Below the pieces are notes generated by a model. The model saw nothing but the letters and a program-made list of their open reading frames with translations, did no database searches and was not told the DNA's origin. From Bacteroides sp. 51 (lineage in GTDB: Bacteria > Bacteroidota > Bacteroidia > Bacteroidales > Bacteroidaceae), in NCBI RefSeq assembly GCF_010500965.1, contig NZ_QVMI01000021.1:1-64000 (forward strand): 64,000 bases of DNA, in the 5' to 3' direction. Position numbers and translations under genes: made by a program. This document shows positions 18,788-27,169 of this stretch, piece by piece (positions within the stretch are counted from its first letter, which is position 1; each line of letters starts with the position of its first letter).

Positions 18788-18875
18788 GGAAAAAGGGTCG
18801 GACCATCGACTATAAATCATCCGACCTTTTACTGTAAATCATCCGATGTTTTTAATCAAAGGTCCGGAGCATAAT
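18788..18875. repeat. 22-bp-register array A
   Basis: Four 22-base units start at 18788, 18810, 18832 and 18854. Units 2 and 3 are direct copies (CTATAAATCATCCGACC and CTGTAAATCATCCGATG). Units 1 and 4 carry the inverted word (AAAGGGTCGGACCAT and AAAGGTCCGGAGCAT) at the same offset within the unit. Units 1 and 2 can pair as a hairpin. Confidence 0.65.
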
Positions 18876-18966
18876 TTTCTGACCATCCTTGGGTTGATTT
18901 TCCCGTATTCTTCCTGGAATTTCCCCTGTCACTCTCCAGGTTTTACTTTGTTTGATTGAGGTGATT

Positions 18967-19022
18967 GTGATGCCTAGGGCATACCACTATGATACCCTAG
19001 GCATCACAGTGGTATGCCCTAG
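18967..19022. repeat. compound palindrome with two competing stems (array B)
   Basis: GTGATGCCTAGGG (18967-18979) pairs perfectly with CCCTAGGCATCAC (18995-19007), while CTAGGGCATACCACT (18974-18988) pairs perfectly with AGTGGTATGCCCTAG (19008-19022). The two stems share bases and exclude each other. The CCTAG words recur about every 22 bases (18972, 18994, 19016). Confidence 0.75.
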
Positions 19023-19079
19023 ACCTTTTCCCTCCCCTTGCCAACTCAGTGGTAAGGCATTGGCGAATTGTATACTTTA

Positions 19080-20474
19080 TTACTGCGCAAACTCCAGTTT
19101 CTCCAACTTATCCCATGCTCCGCGGGTGAAATCCGGAATTTCGACTGGGGCAGAACCGTTATCCAGAGAGAGAGCTGTCAGCGGAATCAAACAACACCAT
19201 TCTGCCAGGTCATACACATCCATATCCAGATACAGACCGTTCTGCAAACAGTGGATCAAACGGTAGTCCATGATAAAGTCCATACCTCCATGTCCACCTA
19301 CCTTTTTGGCAGTAGCCACCAGTTCATCATTTACAATGGGGTGTTGGTATTTTGTCATCAGTTCTTTTCTCAGGCTGTCAGAAACGAAGCGATGCGCATT
19401 CAGGTTTTCATGATTGCTGTCTTCTTCGCTCAAACTACCTTTTGCAAAAGCATATCCCTGGGTAGGATATTTATTGGCAAAACCCTTTGTACCTGTTAGC
19501 TGATACATACGACTGTAAGGACGTGGAGAGTTTACGTTGTGCTCGATAAGAATTGACTTGCCTTTTTCTGTGCTGATCAATGTAGAAGTATGTTCGCCAT
19601 TCTTAAAATCCGTAACCACTTCGCCGGTTTTCTCTTTGATATGGTTAATGCTTGAATATTGTTTGGCATCTACCGAAACCAAATAATTCAATTTGTCGCC
19701 GCGATGGATATTCATAGCTTGGCATACGGGACCTAACCCATGGGTAGGATAAAGGTCGCCCCGGTGATGTCTGTTATACTCCATACGCCAGTTTTCCCAG
19801 TATGTATCCCAGAAAGATTTTAGCTCGTGGATATAAGCACCTTCGCCATGCACTAATTCTCCCAGCAAACCTTGCTGAACCATATTGAGTGTGGTCAGTT
19901 CGAAGAAATCATATACACAGTTTTCGAGTTGCATACAATGTTTGCGTGTTTGCTCGGAAGTATTGATCAACCCCCAGATTTCATCCATTGTCATAGCAGA
20001 AGGTACTTCAATAGCTACATGCTTACCGTCTTTCATGGCCTGAATGCCAATAGTGGCATGGCTTTTCCAATCGGTTGCCACATAGATAAGGTCTACATCG
20101 GGTAAAGCGGTGACTTTACGCCATACGGAAGTATCACCGTAAAACTCCTGGGCTTTGGGCACCCCCAGTGTTTCCAACCGGGCGTTTACACGCTCCACGT
20201 TCTTTTGCTCAACATCGCAAAGTGCTACAACTTCTACACCGTCCATATGTGTCATGCGATAGACGGCTCCCGGACCTCGCATGCCCAAACCAATAAAGGC
20301 CACACGTACTGTAGGAATAGGATCACAACGTAATCTCAAGACATCGGTTTGCCCAGCCGGACGGGCAGGAACCGGTGTTTTTATCATTTTTACAGAAGAT
20401 GAATCTGTACGACAACTACTTATACCCAGAATAAGGCAAAGGAGGAGAATAAGAGAAAGATTCTTGTTTTTCAT
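19080..20474 (-). CDS. GH109-like / Gfo-Idh-MocA family lipoprotein
   Basis: A 464-residue lipoprotein (signal ending LGISSCRTD, lipobox Cys near 21) with an N-terminal Rossmann fold (VRVAFIGLGMRGPGAVYRM, about 57-75) and a C-terminal Gfo/Idh/MocA domain. VAIEVPSAMT near 155, LENCVYDFFEL near 183 and DLYPTHGLGPVCQAMNIHRGD near 240 match the NAD-dependent GH109 alpha-N-acetylgalactosaminidases of Bacteroidetes, about the right length. The His and Tyr expected in catalysis are in place. In a pectin locus it may act on another sugar, so activity on GalNAc is uncertain. First of four same-strand enzyme genes read 25385 to 19080; it is the last transcribed. Confidence 0.8.
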   Translation of the reverse strand: MKNKNLSLILLLCLILGISSCRTDSSSVKMIKTPVPARPAGQTDVLRLRCDPIPTVRVAFIGLGMRGPGAVYRMTHMDGVEVVALCDVEQKNVERVNARLETLGVPKAQEFYGDTSVWRKVTALPDVDLIYVATDWKSHATIGIQAMKDGKHVAIEVPSAMTMDEIWGLINTSEQTRKHCMQLENCVYDFFELTTLNMVQQGLLGELVHGEGAYIHELKSFWDTYWENWRMEYNRHHRGDLYPTHGLGPVCQAMNIHRGDKLNYLVSVDAKQYSSINHIKEKTGEVVTDFKNGEHTSTLISTEKGKSILIEHNVNSPRPYSRMYQLTGTKGFANKYPTQGYAFAKGSLSEEDSNHENLNAHRFVSDSLRKELMTKYQHPIVNDELVATAKKVGGHGGMDFIMDYRLIHCLQNGLYLDMDVYDLAEWCCLIPLTALSLDNGSAPVEIPDFTRGAWDKLEKLEFAQ

Positions 20475-20551
20475 TATATTTATTGTTTATTGAGTTTTTG
20501 GTATTTTTATACAGTAAATCACTCCTTTTCAATCCGTTTTACGCATTTCAA

Positions 20552-21994
20552 TTATATTTTAGCTTGTTGGTATTCATCCTTATCACTACCCTTTTGCTCC
20601 GTATCAACAACGATCACAAAAGGGCGGACAACCTGATATGAATCCGGCAGAACCACATGATACAACGAACTATTACGTTTGTTCCGGCCTGCACTCTTAA
20701 TTTCCACTTCTTGATTATTTTCAAGGAAACAGGCTTTCAGCAGATCTATACCTCCCTTAGGGATTTCTATCATCAATCGGTTGTTGATGGGTTTGTTGAA
20801 TACACACAAGTAGAGTTTATTGCCTTTTTGAGTAAAATATCCCCAATCTTGTTTCTTCACATTCGAGTGATGCGTACCATAAATAGCTTCTTTGTTTACC
20901 TTCATCCACTCCCCTATTTTCTGCGCCAGTTCGGTTTCCTCGGGACGGATATTTCCTTTTCCATCGGGTCCGAAGTTGATCACAAAGTTACCATCCATAG
21001 AAACAGCTTTAACCATCATCTCTATCAGATCATAGTCGGTTTTAACATAACCTCTCCATTCGGAATGGTATCCCCATTGATTTTCGGGTACTGTCATTAC
21101 ACAATCCCAGTCGCTACCGTTCAGATCTTCGATCGAATTAGGCAGATCACGTTCCCAGGTCTGGTCGTAATCGTCAATCAGATCCCCGTTAGTATCATAA
21201 TGGCGCTTACCGAATTCGTCGGCACGGAAACGGCTACCGATAACAAGACCTGGATGCATGGCACGCAGTTCATTACCCAATTGATCTACCCACGCGGCTT
21301 CGTTCATCCATGCTTTATCCCAACTTCCGTCAAACCACAAGCCTTTGATGGTTGGGTAGTTGGTGAGGAGTTCTATAAGTTGGTTGCGGGTAAACTGTTT
21401 AAATGACTCGTAGGAGATACTGTCTTGCCTTGTCACTGGTGGAGATGAACGGTATCCCTGATAGTTCCAGTCGATAATAGAGAAATACAAGTGTACATCA
21501 ATACCTTCATTGGTATAAGCATCTACCACTTGCTTAACAATATCTTTCTTATAAGGAGAACTTGCAATGGTATAATCTGTATACGCACTTGGCCACAGGC
21601 AAAAACCATCATGGTGTTTTGTAGTAAAGATCATGTAGTTGGCACCCATCTCTTTGGCTTGTTTGGCCCATTTTTTTGCATCGAAGGCGGTGGGATTGAA
21701 CTGCTTGTACAAGTTATCATAAGCATCTTTAGGCATTTCTTTCCATGAACGTATCCATTCGGCTGCTCCCGGATAGTATTTACCTTCCCAAGTACCACCA
21801 GGAATGGCATATACTCCCCAGTGAATAAACTGTCCGAGTCCGTGCTCGCGCCAACGTTGCATCTCGGCATCCGTGCGCTTACCTATGCGGTGTGCTCCAT
21901 GCTTTAAAGGTATGGAAGAACGTTTGTTCTGTGCCTGAAGTGCTGTAACAGTAAACAGGCAGAGGAATAGGGTTAAAAAAAGGTTCTTTTTCAT
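20552..21994 (-). CDS. alpha-L-fucosidase, GH29
   Basis: A 480-residue exported glycosidase (signal peptide 1-21, ending ALQAQ). The GH29 (beta/alpha)8 barrel is clear: GLGQFIHWGVYAIPGGTWEG near 52, MIFTTKHHDGFCLWPS near 122 and GLWFDGSW near 222, whose Asp is the nucleophile. A C-terminal beta-sandwich starts near 380. It removes alpha-linked fucose, known as a decoration of rhamnogalacturonan side chains and arabinogalactan. Linkage preference cannot be read from sequence. It is downstream of the GH2 gene across a double-palindrome element. Confidence 0.92.
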   Translation of the reverse strand: MKKNLFLTLFLCLFTVTALQAQNKRSSIPLKHGAHRIGKRTDAEMQRWREHGLGQFIHWGVYAIPGGTWEGKYYPGAAEWIRSWKEMPKDAYDNLYKQFNPTAFDAKKWAKQAKEMGANYMIFTTKHHDGFCLWPSAYTDYTIASSPYKKDIVKQVVDAYTNEGIDVHLYFSIIDWNYQGYRSSPPVTRQDSISYESFKQFTRNQLIELLTNYPTIKGLWFDGSWDKAWMNEAAWVDQLGNELRAMHPGLVIGSRFRADEFGKRHYDTNGDLIDDYDQTWERDLPNSIEDLNGSDWDCVMTVPENQWGYHSEWRGYVKTDYDLIEMMVKAVSMDGNFVINFGPDGKGNIRPEETELAQKIGEWMKVNKEAIYGTHHSNVKKQDWGYFTQKGNKLYLCVFNKPINNRLMIEIPKGGIDLLKACFLENNQEVEIKSAGRNKRNSSLYHVVLPDSYQVVRPFVIVVDTEQKGSDKDEYQQAKI

Positions 21995-22018
21995 TTGTAT
22001 CTTTTATTTTATGATATT

Positions 22019-22089
22019 TGTAGGGGCGGTTTGTGAACCGCCCGAAAATTGTTTTCTGCGTATTGGGCGGTTCGCGAACCGCCCCTACA
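22019..22089. repeat. double-palindrome element, copy 3; supplies GH2 stop codon
   Basis: TGTAGGGGCGG ... CGCCCCTACA, with GGGGCGGTTTGTGAACCGCC and GGGCGGTTCGCGAACCGCCC inside. The minus-strand TAG at 22087-22085, inside the element's conserved TGTAGGGG end, is the stop codon of the GH2 gene. Confidence 0.9.
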
Positions 22090-24208
22090 ACCCGATGTGC
22101 TCTTTGGTTTTCTCAACCGGCTTGCTCCAATCGCGCTTGTTATCGGGCGAATAGTTCCATGTTATCCTATCTTCAAGAATTTCACCTTTATGTTCTATTT
22201 TTGCCTCAACAATGTTCTCACCGTTTATGAGTTGAACATCCTCAAAAATATAATGTACCGGTGTTTCTCCTATTTTATAATTCTTCAATTCTGTTCCGTT
22301 TACATACAAGCGGGGAACACCTACGTTACAGTAAATAGTAACAGGAGTCATTTGATTTTCGCGTTCAGTAGCCCTCCGCTGGGTTAAGTACAATACAGGC
22401 TCCTTGCTCCAATTGGCCTTATACCAGTAGAAAGGATCTTTTTTAATTTTCCGGTCGAAGGTGACCAACCCCTTCATATTACGTGCCCTTACTCCTCCTT
22501 GCGCCGTAGCAGGGGTGGCAAAGTCAAAAGTATTCCAGATATAGGAAGAAAGCAGGTAAGGATGGCGGGATATTACACCCCATTGTATTTCATGGAATTT
22601 GGTAGCAAATGTTTCCGGATAGAATTGGGAGAAGTAACGCCCCACTTCGCCAACCACTTCTTCCTGCTGGTGGATATTGGCTTCGGCACCATACTCGGAG
22701 AACATAATCTTATATCCCGGAAAATCCTTTTCCATTCCTGTAACCCATTTCTCAATGTCACTAATCTTGCCGCCATACCAACCGAAGTAGTGGTTAATTC
22801 CCTGGACATCGGCATTGAGATTAGAAGCCTGATCCACTTTAGAATATCCACTTACCGAAACAGTATACCGGTATGGATCTTCCGACTTGGCCAGATCGTT
22901 CAACTCGGCTGTAAGTGCCAGCGTATAATCATAAGGGGTATACACCTCGTTATGCAATCCCCATATATAAATAGATGGATGGTTGTAGTTTTGGCGGATT
23001 AGTTCTGTCAACTGCTGCTTGGCGTTATTGGCTTCTTCGGTACTAACTCTGTTTACAAAAGGAATTTCTGCCCAAACCATAAAACCCAGACTATCACTTT
23101 TTGCATACATATATTCGGCTTGTTGGTAATGTGCCAGACGGATGGTGGTAGCTCCGATTTCTTTTATGATCGACAAATCAGTTTCGTGCTCGCGGTCGGT
23201 CAGTGCGCTACCCATTCTCCACCAGTCCTGATGACGGCAAACACCGTACATAGGCACTTTCTTTCCGTTCAGATACATACCATCTTCGGCTTTTAGTTCA
23301 AAATGCCTCACGCCCAAGGGTTGGACAACTTCGTCGATGACCTGTTCATCCGAAAGAATTTGGACAACAACCTTATACAAATAGGGATCTTCCAATCCTT
23401 GCCACAGGTGCGGCTTTTTGACCACGAAGTTTTGCTCAAAAGTTTGGCGTCCTTGTGGTAAAACCTCAACCGGGGTTTGTTGTTGTGCCTTTATTTTTCC
23501 GTTAGTTTCATATATGGTAGTAGATATCCGGAGGTTTTCTGACTGTTTCTGTTTGTTTTCCACTTTGATTTTGACATTTACATCGGCTGATTTAGCTGTT
23601 ACGTTTTTCTGGCTGATATATATACCGGGGGAAGCATAATCAGTAACAGTAATATTTATAGGATTTGTGACTATGATTTCGATCGGGCGATAGATGCCGC
23701 CATACACCGGAAAAAGTGTATTATTGACAGGCACGACATCCGGACGGGGGGTATTATTGACTTTTACAAGTATCTGGTTCGACTGTCCGTATTTGAGTAG
23801 TTTGGTAATTTCTATGGCAAAGGCAGAGTAGCCTCCTCTGTGGTTTCCAGCATAGGCATTGTTCACATAGACTTCGGCCACCGAGCCGACTCCCTGAAAG
23901 CGCAGAAATATACGTTTGCCATTGAGTGAAATATCGGGAGTATATTCTTTCCTGTAATATGCTTCACCTGTATAATAGTTATTCTTATCATCCTGCATAT
24001 CAATTGCATTCCAGGTATGTGGAATTTTCACTTCCGTCCATCTGGCATCGAAACTTGTAGAGAACAGGATGGGATCTTTCTGGAAAGGTCCTTTTTTGAA
24101 AGTCCACCCATCATTAAAAGAGGCGACTTCACGGGCGTACAATTCGTTGCTCTTCCCCAGGAAGAAGCATAGAAATAGAATTAGAAATAAGAGATGTCTG
24201 TTAATCAT
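22085..24208 (-). CDS. GH2 glycosidase, beta-galactosidase-like
   Basis: A 707-residue exported enzyme (signal peptide about 1-25). Domain order: jelly-roll sugar-binding domain (about 30-190, WTFKKGPF, IPHTWNA, FLRFQGVGSVAEVYVNN), immunoglobulin-like sandwich (about 200-300), (beta/alpha)8 barrel (about 305-600) with VCRHQDWWRMGSALTDREHETD, acid/base Glu in YIWGLHNEVY near 418 and nucleophile Glu in IMFSEYGAEA near 505, then a short C-terminal sandwich. It most likely releases terminal beta-galactose or a beta-uronic acid from pectic side chains. The reading frame ends inside a double-palindrome element, so the last residues (HIGL) are borrowed from or next to the insertion. It lies between GH29 and GH105 on the same strand. 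Confidence 0.9.
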   Translation of the reverse strand: MINRHLLFLILFLCFFLGKSNELYAREVASFNDGWTFKKGPFQKDPILFSTSFDARWTEVKIPHTWNAIDMQDDKNNYYTGEAYYRKEYTPDISLNGKRIFLRFQGVGSVAEVYVNNAYAGNHRGGYSAFAIEITKLLKYGQSNQILVKVNNTPRPDVVPVNNTLFPVYGGIYRPIEIIVTNPINITVTDYASPGIYISQKNVTAKSADVNVKIKVENKQKQSENLRISTTIYETNGKIKAQQQTPVEVLPQGRQTFEQNFVVKKPHLWQGLEDPYLYKVVVQILSDEQVIDEVVQPLGVRHFELKAEDGMYLNGKKVPMYGVCRHQDWWRMGSALTDREHETDLSIIKEIGATTIRLAHYQQAEYMYAKSDSLGFMVWAEIPFVNRVSTEEANNAKQQLTELIRQNYNHPSIYIWGLHNEVYTPYDYTLALTAELNDLAKSEDPYRYTVSVSGYSKVDQASNLNADVQGINHYFGWYGGKISDIEKWVTGMEKDFPGYKIMFSEYGAEANIHQQEEVVGEVGRYFSQFYPETFATKFHEIQWGVISRHPYLLSSYIWNTFDFATPATAQGGVRARNMKGLVTFDRKIKKDPFYWYKANWSKEPVLYLTQRRATERENQMTPVTIYCNVGVPRLYVNGTELKNYKIGETPVHYIFEDVQLINGENIVEAKIEHKGEILEDRITWNYSPDNKRDWSKPVEKTKEHIGL

Positions 24209-24227
24209 TGTATGGGTTATTTATTGG

Positions 24228-25385
24228 TTACTTGGCACCGGCATCTTGCTGGTGGAGTTTAATGATCTCTTTGCCCGCCATAAGGAATGCACCAACACCG
24301 TATACGGCGGTCATATCGCGGGTAACTTTTTTGGGGTCGGCTCCGATGGGTTGCACCCAGCCTACTTTACCATTTTCATCGACTACAGAAGTCAGCGCAT
24401 TCCAGGCTTTGAGGATGACAGGCAGATAGGAATCGTCCAGCAGTCCGTTGTTTACACCATAAGCAAGCCCGTAGGTTATTAATGCGGTAGAACTTGTTTC
24501 GGGCGATGGATAACTGTCGGGGTCCAGTAAGCTGGCATGCCAGAATCCGTCATGGCTTTGCAGCTCGCACAAGCGGGAGGATAGTTCCACGAAAAGCGTT
24601 TCGTAGAATGGCCTTATTTCCGAATGGGCAGGAAGCAGTTGCAGAATGTTGGCTATACCTGCCAATACCCAACCGTTTCCGCGTCCCCAGAATATTTTTG
24701 TTCCGTTGGCTTCGAATTTATCGAAGTAACTGTCATCGCGGAAGAATAAACGGTTTTCGGGATCATACAAATGTGTATATGCACGCAGATAGTTATTGTG
24801 CATATAAATAAGGTACTTCGGATCGCCGGTTATCTGAGACAGGTGGGCGTATACCGGAGGGGCCATGAATAGGGCATCGCACCAGCTCCAGGCTTGCTTA
24901 TTACGATAGTTCATGCTGGTGTCAGGTGGGTTTGACATGATCCAGTCTGCCCTTTCACGAACCGAAGTCAGCATGGTTTCGGACTTATATTTATCGTACA
25001 TATAAAGATAGAACTGTCCGATACAGAGTTCGTCAGCGTGATAATATTGGTATTTGGGATATTGAGCGAAGTTTGCAGGAATAGCCCAGCGACTTTCTGT
25101 ACCTGTTTTCATAAGCCAATCTTGTATCTGGTCCGGATGGTTGGACATTTCCATCCATTGAGATAGCCCTAAGTACAGTACCCCGTTTGTCCAGGCATCA
25201 ATACCATAATCGTGGTGGTTCCCTTTTTCCCCGGCGGGTAAATAAGTGAAGTTCTCTAGTTGATAAGCGGTAATCTTATCTAAAAGGTGGATTACCTGGT
25301 TCTTATCTGTCAAATTGCCTTTGACGCATCCAACTGATAAGGTCAACAAAATGAGTGAACAAAGATATTTTAAATGTGGTTTCAT
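24228..25385 (-). CDS. unsaturated glucuronyl/rhamnogalacturonyl hydrolase, GH105-like
   Basis: A 385-residue lipoprotein (LLTLSVGCVKGN, lipobox Cys near 20) with the alpha6/alpha6 barrel of the GH88/GH105 clan. Seen: GIDAWTNGVLYLGLSQW near 65, YHADELCIGQFYLYMY near 118, WSWCDALFMAPPVYAHLSQ near 165 with the catalytic Asp, and KIFWGRGNGWVLAGIANIL near 232. It removes the 4,5-unsaturated uronic acid left by a lyase such as the PL10 enzyme of this locus, feeding the KDG route. First gene transcribed in the four-enzyme run. Confidence 0.88.
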   Translation of the reverse strand: MKPHLKYLCSLILLTLSVGCVKGNLTDKNQVIHLLDKITAYQLENFTYLPAGEKGNHHDYGIDAWTNGVLYLGLSQWMEMSNHPDQIQDWLMKTGTESRWAIPANFAQYPKYQYYHADELCIGQFYLYMYDKYKSETMLTSVRERADWIMSNPPDTSMNYRNKQAWSWCDALFMAPPVYAHLSQITGDPKYLIYMHNNYLRAYTHLYDPENRLFFRDDSYFDKFEANGTKIFWGRGNGWVLAGIANILQLLPAHSEIRPFYETLFVELSSRLCELQSHDGFWHASLLDPDSYPSPETSSTALITYGLAYGVNNGLLDDSYLPVILKAWNALTSVVDENGKVGWVQPIGADPKKVTRDMTAVYGVGAFLMAGKEIIKLHQQDAGAK

Positions 25386-25511
25386 AGGCGAATGTTCTCT
25401 TTGCGATTAAATTCCGACGGTAAAATTACGTTCTGGCCCCTAAAACGTCTTATTGTATTTGATTTATCTTTTTCTCTATTCGTTAAAACAGCAAAAAACA
25501 CTGCAAATCTT

Positions 25512-25519
25512 TATCTTTG
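25512..25519 (+). promoter_or_regulatory. -7 box ahead of nhaC fragment
   Basis: TATCTTTG fits TAnnTTTG, 30 bases before the ATG at 25549. No clear -33 box. Its survival suggests the truncated gene is still transcribed, and perhaps rpsP behind it. Confidence 0.45.
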
Positions 25520-25548
25520 CAACTTAAAAATCATAGCGCTAGTATATA

Positions 25549-26079
25549 ATGAAGGAAATAAAGCCTCAAAAGATATCCGGATGGTGGGCGCTGAGCCCGC
25601 TGTTTGTTTTCTTATGCCTGTATCTGGTCACTTCAATAATTGTCAATGACTTCTATAAAGTACCCATAACAGTAGCTTTCCTGGTTTCATCCTGTTATGC
25701 CATTGCCATTACTCGTGGGCTGCCTCTGGACAAACGGGTATATCAGTTCTCGGTTGGTGCATCCAATAAAAATATCATGTTGATGATATGGATATTCATT
25801 CTGGCCGGAGCTTTCGCACAAAGTGCCAAGGAAATGGGAGCCATAGATGCCACAGTAAACCTGACTTTGCTACTTTTACCGGATAACCTGTTGATTGCAG
25901 GCATATTTATTGCTGCTTGTTTTATTTCATTGGCCATTGGTACCAGCGTGGGAACCATCGTTGCGCTTACCCCTGTAGCCATCGGACTGGCTACAAAAAC
26001 CGGGATACTCATAATGAATTATAATACTAAAAAGATAATCAAAAAGCTAAAGGTCAAACAAATAATTCATAATTCATAA
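25549..26079 (+). pseudogene. truncated NhaC-family Na+/H+ antiporter (N-terminal part)
   Basis: Codes 176 residues, of which the first ~157 match the N-terminal third of NhaC-type antiporters: several membrane spans, IWIFILAGAFAQSAKEMGAIDAT near 80 and ACFISLAIGTSVGTIVALTPVAIGLATKTG near 125-155. Family members run to about 430 or more residues. After KTGI the frame continues into a lysine-rich tail (NYNTKKIIKKLKVKQIIHNS) with no resemblance to the family, ending in an ATAATTC heptamer tract ahead of rpsP. The missing two thirds are not found downstream in any frame; the gene at 27167 is a separate, complete member. It is read as a deletion product. A short functional membrane protein cannot be excluded. 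Confidence 0.75.
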
Positions 26080-26094
26080 TTCATAATTCAAAAT
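26062..26094 (+). repeat. heptamer tract ATAATTC between nhaC fragment and rpsP
   Basis: Four steps of AATTCAT/ATAATTC in tandem. The tract codes the last residues (IIHNS) and stop of the truncated nhaC and reaches the rpsP promoter. Confidence 0.8.
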
Positions 26095-26101
26095 TAACCC
26101 C

Positions 26102-26109
26102 TACCTTTG
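26102..26109 (+). promoter_or_regulatory. -7 box of rpsP promoter
   Basis: TACCTTTG fits TAnnTTTG, 57 bases before the rpsP ATG. The heptamer tract lies where the -33 box would be. Confidence 0.55.
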
Positions 26110-26166
26110 CGCCGCTATTACGAGATAATAGCAATTAATTCAAATCCATAATTAAAACTTTATTAA

Positions 26167-26733
26167 ATGGCAACTAAAATCAGATTGCAAAGACACGGAC
26201 GTAAAAGTTACGCGTTTTATTCAATTGTAATTGCAGACAGCAGAGCACCACGTGATGGTAAATTTACAGAGAAGATTGGTACTTACAACCCTAACACCGA
26301 TCCTGCTACAGTAGATTTGAATTTCGACAGCGCACTGGCTTGGGTACTTAAAGGTGCACAACCTACTGACACTGTACGTAACATCCTTTCTCGCGAAGGC
26401 GTTTACATGAAGAAACACCTCCTTGGCGGTGTGGCTAAAGGCGCATTCGGCGAAGCAGAAGCTGAAGCTAAATTCGAAGCTTGGAAGAAAAACAAGCAAT
26501 CAGGTCTTGAATCTTTGAAAGCTAAACAAGAAGCTGACAAGAAAGCAGATGCTAAAGCACGTTTGGACGCTGAGAAGAAAGTAAACGAAGCAAAAGCTAA
26601 AGCGCTGGCTGAAAAGAAAGCTGCTGAAGCCGCTGCCGCAGCACCAGCTGTAGAAGAAGAAGCTGCACCGGTTGAAGAACCAGTAGCAGAAGCTCCTGCC
26701 GCAGAAGCTGCTCCTGAAGCTGCTGCCGAATAA
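26167..26733 (+). CDS. rpsP: 30S ribosomal protein S16 with extended C-terminus
   Basis: A 188-residue protein. Residues 1-80 are the ordinary S16 domain ([38 protein letters not shown] shows the family start, split here over the RNA-binding strand). From about 95 on it is a lysine-, alanine- and glutamate-rich extension, coiled-coil-like to about 155 and then a low-complexity Ala/Glu/Pro tail. Bacteroidota S16 proteins often carry such tails; the role is not known. Monocistronic between its own -7 box and a strong terminator. Confidence 0.97.
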   Translation: MATKIRLQRHGRKSYAFYSIVIADSRAPRDGKFTEKIGTYNPNTDPATVDLNFDSALAWVLKGAQPTDTVRNILSREGVYMKKHLLGGVAKGAFGEAEAEAKFEAWKKNKQSGLESLKAKQEADKKADAKARLDAEKKVNEAKAKALAEKKAAEAAAAAPAVEEEAAPVEEPVAEAPAAEAAPEAAAE

Positions 26734-26771
26734 TTCGGCACACTCATTTAGAATGAGATCATAAAAAATAG

Positions 26772-26806
26772 AAAGGAATATTTCGTATGAAGTATTCCTT
26801 TTTTTT
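26772..26806 (+). terminator. rpsP terminator
   Basis: AAAGGAATA (26772-26780) pairs with TATTCCTTT (26793-26801), followed by a run of eight T. Confidence 0.88.
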
Positions 26807-26847
26807 ATACCTTTACCTTTGTATAACAGTTATAACCAGGAAATGAG

Positions 26848-27089
26848 GCACTGGCTCAGTGATCTTTATCCAGTGCCTCAGCTGGGCTGAGGCACTGGAT
26901 GAATCCGACTCGCGCACTGGATCAATCTCCCCGATGCACTGGATCAATCTAACCAATGCACCGGTTAAATCCGGTTGACCTACTGCATGCACGAGATTGC
27001 CCTACTGGCTGAAAGAGATTGAGCCAGTGCCTGGGAGAGATTGACCTACTGCCCGAAACTCAGTAAGCCAGTGCTCTATTCGCTAAAAA
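26848..27089. repeat. 22-bp-register array C, eleven units
   Basis: Units begin at 26848, 26870, 26892, 26914, 26936, 26958, 26980, 27002, 27024, 27046 and 27068, exactly 22 bases apart. Each opens with a six-base core: GCACTG (units 1,3,4,5; GCACCG in 6), CTACTG (7,8,10) or the inverted CCAGTG (2,9,11). Units 4 and 5 share GCACTGGATCAATCT; units 7-9 share GAGATTG at the same offset. Units 2 and 3 form a perfect 15-bp hairpin (26868-26882 with 26886-26900). No indels break the register. Confidence 0.85.
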
Positions 27090-27144
27090 CAATTCTCTGC
27101 CCGACCCGTTATAAGAGTTATACATTAACCATTTGAATCACCCA

Positions 27145-27169
27145 ATCGTAAATCGCCTAATTGCAAATG
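27145..27169 (+). repeat. heptamer tract ending in nhaC start codon
   Basis: AATCGTA AATCGCC TAATTGC AAATG. It resembles the right arm of the 2695-2730 repeat (AATCGTA AATAGTA AATCGTC ...), and like that arm its final ATG is the start codon of the gene. Confidence 0.6.

Larger units (their letters stand above)
18507..19079. other. gene-free stretch between susC and GH109-like gene
   Basis: 573 bases without a credible gene. It holds the susC promoter region, a 22-bp-register array at 18788-18875 and a compound palindrome at 18967-19022. The part 18530-18660 is A/T-rich with no structure I can name. Confidence 0.7.
26734..27166. other. gene-free stretch between rpsP and nhaC
   Basis: It holds the rpsP terminator, a possible -7 box TACCTTTG near 26812-26820, an 11-unit array in 22-bp register (26848-27089) and a heptamer tract running into the nhaC start. 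Confidence 0.7.

Noticed and set aside
20657-21406. 249-codon plus-strand ORF antisense to the GH29 gene
   Set aside because: Shadow of the fucosidase; no signal peptide or domain, and composition follows the antisense frame.
26848-27089. CRISPR array
   Set aside because: Units are 22 bases with no constant repeat alternating with unique spacers, some units are inverted, and no cas genes are near.
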